Of a stretch of DNA of 64,000 bases, positions 33,201-45,200 are shown piece after piece. The stretch's first letter is position 1; every line of letters begins with the position of its first letter. The stretch is from Macadamia tetraphylla (Eukaryota; Streptophyta; Magnoliopsida; Proteales; Proteaceae): the NCBI GenBank assembly GCA_022985045.1, contig CM040970.1, forward strand, positions 42,581,587-42,645,586, given 5' to 3'. The position numbers and the translations under genes were made by a program. The notes beneath the pieces were generated by a model. That model worked only from the letters and a program-made list of their open reading frames with translations. It was not told the origin of the DNA and ran no database searches.

Positions 33201-36200
33201 CTACCCCTGTTCTAACAGTACTGTTGAGCTATCACAATCTGGTTCGATTCTTCCTCTCTTTCCTTTGTTCTTCATCTTGTCTTGGGTGTAGAGTCACGGT
33301 TCACCTACCCTAGGCGACATCAAACCCAAGTTTTCACCTCTTACAAAGCCATCCTCCTAAGAGAACCAATTCCGGAACGCTTGCTGACCCTATTTTCTGC
33401 CTGGAGTACTTTCAGGGTTTCTTTTTTCTACTGATGCTTGTGGTTAGGGGATTTGAAGCTTCGATTCTATGGGTTTGGGAAATATGAACATACCCCTTAG
33501 TCTTCTTTTGATTTAGAGTTATGACTGAGTAGCTGGATCGATCACAAGGAGTTTCGCTATTGCTGCTTTGCTTCCTATCGTGAACCCAAGTTGAAGAAGA
33601 ATCGTGAGTTGTTATTTCTTCTATATTTCATCACCATTCCTAGTTTATCCTTATCATTAACATGTTTTTTTGGGTGGATGGATAAATTTATAACAAAGGA
33701 GAAAAGAGAGAAAAGGGTTGGGGGGGCGGATAAAGCCCCAAAGGTGGGGGATTGCATGAAGCAGGAGGAAACAACCCTAAAGGGAGGGAGAATTAAAATA
33801 GACGAAGGTAAACCCCAGGAGACAATAATAAGCCTGTTTGTTGGGGTGTCAATATCCAAACCATGAGGGATCCTACTGAGTCTGGAGGAGACGTCAAAGT
33901 AGTTGGCATTCCAAATCTTATTAACCGATCTAGAGTTGGAAGTCCATCTAACGGAGGTTACGCTCCATCCAAATATGATTGATGGCAGCACAAAACTACA
34001 AAAGCGAGCTTTCGTGCATTGTCACAGATAGAGCTATTAGCAAAAGTCATGTCAATCCAAATCCATTATCTCTGAAGGGGGAGGGCTTCTCCTGGTAGGC
34101 CAACATTTGGCTAGGATATGCTTCCAGATGGAGGAAGAGAAAGCGCAATCGAAGAATAGATGGCTACTATCTTCGGATCCATTCCAACAAAAGGCAATAG
34201 GCTGGAGGGGCAGAGATGTGGCAATAGATGAGAAAGGCTTGGGTAGGAAGGCAGTTAGAGAGAGCTCTCCAGGCAGTTTAGCTATGACGGGAGATTTGGG
34301 ATTTGAACCAAACTACTTTATGGCAAGGGATAGAGGGGGGGGCTAGATGAATGAACCAGGTGCCAAGTAGAGGGGGAGAATTGACCAGAGGAGGAGGGGG
34401 ACGAGATAACCTTATCAACTCTATCCATTCTATCATGAGAAGGAAGGGGGGTGGGGAGGACCAAAAGGGGGAGCTTGATGGGATGCCCAAGGGGGGGGGG
34501 ACCAAGAGCCATTGAAGATGATTGAGGAGACAAGTCAATCCTTAGTTAGCCTAAAGGAGTAAACCGATCTAGATCCTACTTGAAGGAGGAGGATACCATA
34601 TGGGTGCCAGTTGTCAAGCCAAAGGGAGTTGGATGCTCCATTCTTGTTGCAGGATTGGATGGCTTGTGAGGCAAGAGGCTTGGCATGGAGAATTTTACAC
34701 CAAACCCAAAAGGAGTTCCGGTTAATAGAGGTGGTCCACAAAGAATCTTTGCAGAGCAAGGAAGATTAAACCCAAGAGACTGAATGCTACGAAGCTTGGA
34801 GACTGGCTTCTAGATAAGCTTAAGAATGCCAGTGGAGTTGGCATCTTTAATCCTTCTCAAACCAAGACAACCTTTAGACTTGGGAACGCAAACAGTGCCC
34901 AGAGGACCAACAAAGAAGGTGAAGGAATTTGACAGAATTGGTACCTTTCTTCAGGAAGGAGCAGAGAAGGGATTCAATGGCTTTAATGGTGGATTTGGGA
35001 AGCTGGAAGACCTCGGACCAGTAAATATAAGAAGATTGAAGGACTGATTGGATGAGTTCAAGGTGATCAGCATAGGAGAGGAGTTTCCCCGTCCAAAGCT
35101 GGAGCCTTTTGCGGATTAGACTAAGCATGGGGGAGCAGTGATGTCGTCAGCCTAGAGGAGATGAGAGGAAGGCCAAGATATTTGACAGGGAGAGCCGAGC
35201 TGGAATCCCGTGAGCTCAAGCAAACGAGCTTTGGAAGAATCAGAAACCCGATAAGGAAGAGACAGATTTAAGGAGATTGATATGGAGACAAGAGAGGGAT
35301 TCAAAGAGATGAAGGGAGGACATATTGGTTTCGATGCAGACCTAGTTGGCTTTGGAGAAGATCATAAGATCGTCAACAAAGGCGAGGTGGGTAAGCTTGA
35401 GGGCTTATACTTAGGAATATGAGAGATAAGGAGATTGTCAATGTGATACTGAATTGATCTGGAGAGGACTTCAAGGGCAAGATAGAAGAGAAAGGGGGAA
35501 AGAGGACATCCCTGACGAATCCCCACAGTGGAGGCGAAATACCCAACTGGAGAACCATTCACATGGACAGAGAATTTGGGAGAGGAGATACAAGAGTGGA
35601 TCCAATTGAGAAAACCGGGGGAAAGGACATGGCAAGAAGAACTTTGGAGATGAAATCCCATTTGATGGAATCAAACTCCTTATGAATATCAATTTTGAAG
35701 AGGGCGGTGGGGGAGTGGGATTCCATCAAAACCCACACACAATTTTATGGCAAAGAATGATTTGTCCGCAATATTCCACCCATAAATGAAGGCGGACTGA
35801 TTGGCACTGACAAGAGAATCAATCACAAGTTGGAGGCGATTGGAAAGGATCTTTGCAATGAATTTGTATAGAAGGTTGCAAAGGGAGATAAGTTTGAAGT
35901 CAGCCATGGAAGAGGCCCCTTCCGTTTTAGGGATGAGACAAATGAAGGTGTGGTTGATGTTGTGGATTTGAGAGGGATTGTAGAAGAAGCTTTTGATGAC
36001 CTTGAAAAGATCAGCACCAATGATGTCCCAATCGGAGGAAAAGAAGCCCATGCTAAATCCGCTAGGGCCAAGGCCTTTGTTGGATCTATGGGCATGAACA
36101 ATGGCAAGGATTTCGGGGTGGGTCGGAGGGGATGGCTTGAGGGAGGGAATGAGGTGGCTAGGGATGAGTTTGTTGAGGAGGGGGGACACAGGGGAGAGGA

Positions 36201-39200
36201 GGGGGGAGAGGATGGGACAGAAGATATTAGAAAGTATGACACAACTTCAACTTTAATGGCAGCAACAACTTCAACTTTAATGGCTGCAGGGTCCAGAAGG
36301 AGAGACCCATCATTGACCGTTTGCTGAGGAATGGGGTTGGCATTAGTCTTGGCTTTCATGGATTTGTGAAAGTAGGAAGAGTTGGAATCACCCAGATCTA
36401 ACCATTTGATTTGGATTTCTCTTTATAGAAGCATTCTTCTTGAGCAAGAAGGGAGGAAAGCTCAAGGGAGGATTCTTTCTCTTCAAGGGCAAGGGAGGGG
36501 TTGGAGATGTCACATTGCAGATGAGATTGAATAGATTCAAGCTTACTTCTGCAAGTGGAGACATAGGAGAAGATGATGCCGAAGGTGGAGGCATTCCAGT
36601 CTTTTAAGGGCAAGCTTGACATTCTTAAGTTTATGGGCAAAGGCTATGAGGCGCCGGGGGGGGGGGAAAAGAGTGAACAGGTAACTCCCAAGTCTTCTTA
36701 ACAACAGGGAGGAAACCTATGTGGAGACACCAAATGTCAAAGAACTTGAAAGGATTAGTGCTTGTGATGCAACTCCCCGCTCTATTGTCTAGTATCATTT
36801 GCACTTGATCTGTTTAAGTCCCATTTTTGGTTAAATTAATGAGCAATATATGAAAAGAAACAAGATGCATCTGGGTGTTGATGATAATTATAGTCACAAC
36901 ATGTCTCAATTTTATGATTGTTGTTGCTATTGAAATTTTATGTTGTTTATATGTTCTTTATGTCAGCCAAACTGATTCTCATCTTTCTGGGTTTTTATAG
37001 CAGGCTAGTGATGTGACAGGTGATGCTTACAATGTTTACTGGAAACATGGAACTTCAGGAGTCCAAAGTCATGTCAATCCAATGCCATCATACTTTCAAA
37101 AACCTTTGGATCAAAATCCAATTCCATATGATAGCACTAGGGATCAGCAGAATATAGCTTGTCCTCAGGGGTCCAATCTACAATATTCTGTTACCAACCA
37201 TGTTCCTCAGAACCAGGTCCCTCAGAATTATCAGCCACCATTGCAAACCTTTCCTTCTCTGGATACACGTCGGGTAAGCAAATTGCAGATTCCAACAAAC
37301 CCTAGAATTGCTTCAAATTTGGGCTTGGGCTTGCCAAAAACCGATAAGGATAGCTCTACAACGAATGCAGCAACAAAGCCAGCTTATATCGGTGTCTCAA
37401 TGCCAAAGCCTACTAACAAAGTGCCCTCTCATGATGACGCTGACTCCATGCTCAAGGTATGCCTTCTATATTGTTTGTGTGCTTTTATTTCCATTTCTTT
37501 CCTTCTATTTGTTATTTCAGAAGATCAGCATTTTTACTTATTTCTGGGAAAAGAGTTATCATCTGAGAAATGAGATGGCACTTAAACTGTAGCGAATTAA
37601 TATCAATGCCTGTCTGAAACTCTGTGAAACTTTTATTATGTTTATTATATGGTTATTTGCTTAATGTTCCTACAATCTTAAATTGCCAGGTGGTTGTCTT
37701 TGGTTGGTTGGTATTGATGACAATGTTGGTCTCTGTGGAAATGGAAATGTCAGTTATTTTCTGCCAACAAATATTGACACTTAGTAACATGCTGATGTTT
37801 GACCATCATTATGAAGGGTGATATGGATATTATGTCGGTTTCTGGGATGTATGCTGGGCAACTGGGTTCATTGTAAGATGCCGTATTTTGGGCTCGGTCA
37901 GTTATGTTAGTCTGGTTCAAATTTACGCTTTTTTATTTTTTGGGTGTGGGGAGGGGGAGATAATTAATGCAATATTATTGAAAGAAAAAAAGTGGTACCT
38001 AGTATAACATAAAAGCTATGTAAAGGTACAATGACAACACAAACATTGCTCCTCTGGAGGATCAACACCTCAACCGCAACTGGGAACAAGAAACACTTCT
38101 ACTTGTCACAATGGAATAGAATCCCTAAAACTGATTGGAGACCTTACTACCCTTTGCTTAGCCAAATCATCTGCCACACCATTAGTGCTTCTTGGCCACC
38201 TATAAAATTGAAAATTGAAGTGGGCTGCAAGCTGTTTTATTGGCCTGATTAGATGATTATAGCGCCAATGAGCTTCTTTTGAGCCTTCCGTCCACCTAAT
38301 CACATTTGCTGAATCCCCTTCAATTGTAGCTCAAAGCCAACCCTTATTTACAAGAGATCATTTTCTGTTTTTAAAGCTATCAACTCAGCTCTTGTAGAAT
38401 CTCCTTCCCTAATAGGACCTGAGAACGCTTGATGCAGGTTCACAGCATTGGACCGATCCAATCACGTACGGGTATCCATATGGAGATGAATGGATCCAAT
38501 TTAAAATCAAAGCTACCGACTTGGAGCCAAATTATTTAATTCTATTTTGGGATTAACATGCAGTCTTTTATTTTGTTTGCGTAAGTAGGAGATAGCTATT
38601 AGGATTTAGTTTCCAATTAGTTCAATTAATTTAAGTTTCCAAATTAGAGTAGGTTTCCTTTCATGTTGGGTTTTCTTTTGATACTTATACGAATGTTAAC
38701 CGATGGGGATTTCAGGGTTGAAATGAATTGTTTTTTTGGTTGAAACTTTGGTGGTTTTGATTGGTCGTGTCACCTTCCCCCGCCCTCCCTTGTGCCATCT
38801 CTCTCTCTCTCTCTGTCTCTTTATTTCTTCCTCATTCTCTTCTCTTTTCTTCTCCTCTTTCTTCTTTTCTGGTTTATTCCCCCATCATATCAGTCTCAAA
38901 AGGAAAGCTTGCTGAATCTTTGTTCGTTACCAATTGGTTTCGAGCTTTGAGTCAAATGTAGCCCTTCTCTAGGCGACCAAACCCTTAGGGCCCATATTTA
39001 GGGGGGTTTTGATGGGGTGGGAGAGTTGTACTTATTTTCCCAAAAGCACAGTAAAATCATGTGTTTGGATATAATGGGGTGGGAAATACTCTTGACAACA
39101 TTGGGAGATGAACTTTCCTGTCTGTTGATGTGGCTTTCACCCCTTCCCCTTCCAAAGTCCTACCAAATTGGTGGGATTTTGTGTGGTGGGAAGTCATTGC

Positions 39201-42200
39201 AATTAATGACTCTCTTTCTTCATTCCTTTGTTCTCTCTCTCCCACAGCTATGTGCTAACCAAACAAGGTTGGGGTGGAAAAGTCCAACTTTCCTCCAACT
39301 TTACTTTCCCTACCTTTAACCCCACCAACATGTGGGACCCAGTAGTTAGACATTCCCACCCCAAACTCCTTTCTAAACAAACGGGGCCTTAGAGTTTCTT
39401 GCTTTAGATCCAACCCTACTATGAGAAACGAAACCTGCAACTCAGGTCTGAACCGAAAGCTATCGCCCTACCTGGTTCCAGGGATTATTATTGATTTTGT
39501 GGCTTGAGGATGAGTTGCCTACAGCATCGATTCATGAGTACAGTGGATCTCGAACTTCCTCCTGAAATTTCGCTTCGATAGGAGTCCTCATGAGAGAGAA
39601 CTCTCTTTTGAACTGGATTTGATTCTACTGCCATTGTTTGTCCAAAGGTTGAAGACAACCTCATGTGTGAGATATTTCTTTAGCCTTTTATTTCTACCCT
39701 CTTTATTAACCCTACTTTTCTCTTTATTTACCCTCCACTCTTTAATTTATCCTTGTTCCAAGTTAGTCCCCTCACAATAATTATTATTTCCCTCCATATC
39801 CCATCCCTTATTTGAACTACCAACTTGATTTTTTGAGATTCCCTTTATTACACTTATTCGTGTCAAAATATTTACCGTTTTGCTATTAGTTCTTTAACTT
39901 GAGTTGTCTAATACTTGGATGGGCTCATAAGCAATCTGATACTGGTTTTGGAACCCGGATCTGCATCAACACTCCAACCATTATTTGAAATTTTGGTTGA
40001 AATGACCAAATTTCGCCAAAATTTAAGTTTCAACAAAGGTCAAATTGAAACCAGGTGCAATACCTGGGTCTTACCAAGTTTTGCTTGAAATTTTGCCGAA
40101 AACATGGGTTTTGGTATTGTTTTGGTCGCCCTTTGTATTTTTATTGAAATTTTGATCATGTTTCTGGTTTCAGTATTTTTTCACTAGTTTCGACAGTTTC
40201 AACTCCAAAGGGCAAAACTTTCTAGAAAGCCTCATTTTTTTTGTTATTTTTGGCAAATCACTCCTGTATCTTTGTAATGAACCATGTTCAACATGTTATA
40301 ATTATGAAATGTTTTCTAATTTTGTAACATTCATTCCTAATGCATATTGTAATTTTTTCAATTGAATTATGTGTATCTAGTACTAAGCTTTGTATAGAGT
40401 AGGCCTGCAGCCGAAACTTACTAGGTTTCAGGGGTCGAAACCTGGCTTGAAACCGAAACTTTGAACCTCAACTCTAACTACATTACTACCCCCCAATAGG
40501 ACCTGGGAGCTTCTTGTAGTTTTGTTTATTTCTATGCATCAAGCTAAAATAGAGGGTGGCGGATGAGAAAGCTAATAGGAAGCTCACTTAATTATGAAGG
40601 GTGGTATAGGTGATGATTTTAGTTTCTGGAATGCTTTCTGGCAGCAGGTTCGCTTTTGAGACGCTTTGTTTTAGGCTGGGTCATGTGTGTAGTCGGGTTC
40701 AAGTTTGACTTTTCTTTTCTTTTTTTTTTTTTTTATCTTTTGTGAATCAACTTATGTGTTTGGGTTGTGGGGGGTACGTAGCTTCATAGGTTTAGGTACT
40801 TGTGCGCAAACCAAGTATGAATAAAGAAGTCCATGAATGAGTAGGACTCATTTGGCTGTATGTACATGCGTGTGAGCAATTTTTTGATCAGTTAATGAAA
40901 TCTTCTTGCACTGCTGCTGCATAACCTGGATGCACAGTGCTTCCTTAGAATTGATTCCTAGAAAGTAGGAAACTTGCTGTAATACTTCCTTCTAGAATTC
41001 TTTGCCACGCATTGCTTGATGCAGAATCATGGCTGAACCGAGTTGACCCTTCTGGCAGTTTAGACTTTAGACTGAGATTAACCGGGTCCAATTGGATTTT
41101 TAGATTTAGTAGGATATTTTAGTTTATTTATTTGTTTGGAATTTTATTAGTTGGATTTGTTATGTAATTTTCTATTTTAATAGGCTAATAAGTGGTGTCT
41201 ATATTTAGAGTCATGAGTCCCAATTAGAGTGAAGTTTAATTTCAGGTTTTGGTTACAGTTAGGAGTGTTTAATTATTTTCTTTAAATACCAGATTGTAAT
41301 CAAACAATACTCAGATTTGTAATGAAAGTTTTAAATGGTTTCGTTATGGCACAAATCAGATCTTCATCTTCTCATCTCTCCCCTCCTTTGAAATCTCTTC
41401 TCCCCTCTTTCTTCCCTATCCCAGCGAAACTCCTTCTTCTGTTATTCTTCTTCCTCTCTTAATTTCAGCAAGTTGTCACTTTTCTACCATTGACAATAAA
41501 ACAGAACCATACAAATGAGCCCATCGATCAAAGATTCTCCACTGGTTTGGGTCTGAAGCTTGGAGCATACACTACCCTTCTCTGGACAATTCAAATTCCA
41601 GCATGTGGCTCGAAACCCTTTCCTCTACCCTTGATATTCCATTGCACATCATACCCTCATCTCCCTTGTTCCACCAGGTACAGGTTCAGATTTAGTCATT
41701 TAGAAATCACACTCTTCAGTTGCGTTTAGGTGATTCAATACCTGGGTTTCAGAGGCTCTGTGGTTTTGCTTAAGATTCAAAAACCCCAAGTTGAAAGGGC
41801 TTGCGTGAAGGAGATTTCCATTCGATCTCCAATATTATCACTGCCTGTTTCTGTCGCAAGGTAGAAGATGACCCTCGTCCCACGATTTTATTGCTTCCTT
41901 ATTTTATTATTTTAGTTTCAATTAATACCCCTCACATCTGCTATTATCCTAGTTTATCCTAATTTTATAATTTATACACCCTTCCAAGTTTATTCGTGGA
42001 CAGTAAACATTAATTCCTTTTTATTTCTTTGCCTCGAACAATCCCTTGAAAGTTCTGGTTTATAGTTTGCATTCCCTTCCTTGCAACTTGGTATTTGATA
42101 TCCAGGTGGACCCATAAGCAATCCGAACTGTGTTATTGGGACCCTAGATCTGCATCATTGCTTAGAAATTCCAGTCATATGTTTTGTGGTTTGGTACTAC

Positions 42201-45200
42201 AATTCCCTATCTTTTCTGTTTCTTTCTTCAGATTTTTTGATATTTAATTCCTGTGCTTTTGTATAATTTGTTCCTCAGATCAATAAAAGATTTTACTTGT
42301 TATTTATTCATCCCTTCCACCCCTCCCCCTAAAAAAATTCTGTAAAAATAGTTTTTGTTCCTTTGGCTTCTCCTCCTGTATCTTTTGCTTTAGTGCTACT
42401 TTTGAGAGTACCTAAGTATTGGTGGCTGAATGGTTGACATAATCCATAATTTGGGAAATTATGGTTACCTAATTGGGCCCAGTGTTTGGTTAAGGTCCAT
42501 TTACTTCTGTTTCCTTTGGCTACCATTGAGATATGATGAGCACAATTTCCAGTTATGCTACAAACAATCCCATTTGGAACTTTGTTTCAGTAATACCATC
42601 CGTGATTTATGTTCTATTCCTAATCTGCTCGAGATTTCCTCTCTTGCTTTCTTTGCTCCACATCTTAAATTACCAACACATTTCCATGTAACTCCATCAG
42701 ATTGTTACCTCATAGGGTCATTATACATTTATTGAATTGTAATGACAGCCTCTATTATTTTATGGAGAGCTTGAATGCCTGATTACAGTGTCCCTCTTCA
42801 TGCTTTGTCACCGTAATTTGCTTCAGCTTCAGTCTGTGTGTCAGTCAGTCCTGGACTAAAAATTATGGAAAGCTAAGCCTATGTTCCTTTGTTTTTGACT
42901 TAACAGTATAGACCTGATAGCATTTGATTTCATTGGTTGCAGAGTCTGTGAAACCTCATACCCATTTTTAACGCCTAGAAATCTGTCAGGATTTAATTCA
43001 GGTGCTAAAACTCTGAGAGTAATTGATATCTCTCTATCACTTTCTCCTATTGTAGATTTGCAATTAATTATCTGTACACTGATGACAATGCTAGGTTGTT
43101 ATGCTTTCTTTCTTGTACTTATAACTTCGTAATGTAGTTTCTTTTTTTTTTTCCCATTCTGGAAATTGAATTTCTATTGTGCTTTTTGTTGGATGAAGCC
43201 TGGCATGTTCCCTGCATCACTACGTGCTTATGTGGAAAGGGCATTGTCCCGTTGCAAGGAAGATTCTCAAAAGGCAGCTTGTCAAAACATAATGAAGGAG
43301 GTAAGGTTGCAGATTTAAAAAATATGGTATTTATGTTGATATGGTTTTACCTCCTTACCCTTCAGTTGTGTCCTGGCCATCTTTTACATGCTATTTCTTT
43401 AGTATCGTTCTATAGCTTCTACCTTCTAGATTTCTATTTTGTGCAACTTTGGGAGGGGAAAAGGGGAAGGGAGATTCAAGGTGTTCAGAGCCTGTTAGGG
43501 TGTTTGCATGAGAGTCTAGGGAACATGAGGACAAAAGGGTGTGGTCATTGGATTTTGATGGTAAGTTCATCTAAATCTTTTTCTTGTATCCTTTTCATTG
43601 TTTTTTATTTTAAGATCCGGAAACTCTTAGGATTCTACTTAATGAAGGTGTTTTGCTGAAAGATGTAGGGGAGCTATTTGGTATCTGGCTCCATTTGGAG
43701 AAAGGGGGGAGGTTCTTGTGGAGAGCCATTCGACTAGCAGTATTGTGGTGTCTTTGGGAGGAGAAGAATGCCATATTATTCTGTGAAGAGTTCTGTGGAG
43801 ATCACGGTCATTGAGAAAATAAGGACAACAGTGGTTCATTAGGCCTTGGTGGATGACCTAGTTAGAGACGTTGAAGCTATATCTGTCTTTTAGTGATTGG
43901 AGTAGTATCATATTCTCTAGGAGGCCAAGCTGCCAAGGGTCAGTAAGAGGGACTCGTGACCTCCTCCACAGTTGGAATGCCATATTCTATAGTAGGCCCA
44001 GGGTCAGTCTCCTCCACAGTTGGAGTAATATCATATTCTCTAGGAGGTTAAGGTTCCATAGTAGGACTTGTCCTACTGTCAGGATCAATAGGCTGTCCAA
44101 CAGTAACTTTCAGTAGTAGCAACGGGCCTTCAAATGTTTCTCAGGATTAGGTTAAATAACAGAAAAATAAAATAGAACAGGAGAATAAACAGACCATAGA
44201 GGGAAGGAAAGAAAGGATGGGCCTCTCACCCATGGCGTATTTTGGTCTTTCAGCACTCTTTCTCCCAGTGCAACTATCTCTCACAGCAACATGGTTGTAA
44301 AGCAACACTTTTTTCCTTTTCATTCAAGTTATTGGTAGGACTCTCAATGGTCCATTACATATATAGTGATAGTTGCCTGATAGTTGCTAGAACTATAGAG
44401 GAAAGAAAGCAAAATAGAAAGTCTCTTACAAAGCAGTATTGAGACTTGTACAAAAAACTAAGATCTTAGCTATTAACCAAAATAGAAAGTACTGAAGACA
44501 AATAAATCTAAGCTAACAGAAAAATAGAAACTACTGAACATAGAAATAGAACCTAACTAGAAAGGCAGACTTTAGAAGATCTTAGCAGCATCTTTCCTCC
44601 AACTCAAGCTGTCCTTGGGTCCCACAAGATCTTCTAAGAATCTTCTACCGCAAGTAACAAATACTACCCCATGCAAGCTGTCCTTGTAGTTTCTATTTTT
44701 GTATTTGCTTGGTTAACAAGTTGTTGGCTGTCGGAAGTTTTAGCTTAGTTTCTATTTCTATGCTAGCTTCTAATTTGGTTACTTTCTAATTTGTAAGCTG
44801 AACTCACTCCTATATAAGAGGAGCTGCTGTAATCAATTTGTAATTAATGAAGATTTGAAGTTATGAATTGAGTTTTGACTCATGGTTGAGAGAGCTAAAC
44901 TTGAGAGGGTGAGATGTCCGAAACCTTATCCCTTCTTCTTCCCCCTTCTCAACCCCTCCATCGATTCCTTTCTGTTTTCTTATTTTCTCTCTTATTCTAC
45001 TGTTGAGACAGAGTGTTGAGAGTCACTACATGCCTGTTTGAAGACCTAATGCACGTCCACAAGATTAGTTTGAAGAAAAGCCTAGGAGACCAGAATCGAC
45101 CAGCCATTGTCAGGGATTTGGAAACTTGGATCAAAGTCCAGATCTCACAGGCGACAGGTCTGTCCTCCATTCTTTATGCCTTTTTGAGGATCAGTTCAGC

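Noticed and set aside
35950..36327. 125-codon plus-strand open frame
   Set aside because: Antisense shadow of the LINE linker and reverse transcriptase region.
43177..43659. 160-codon plus-strand open frame over SAC3A exon 4
   Set aside because: It overlaps exon 4 in the wrong frame. The conserved peptide and both splice sites belong to another frame.
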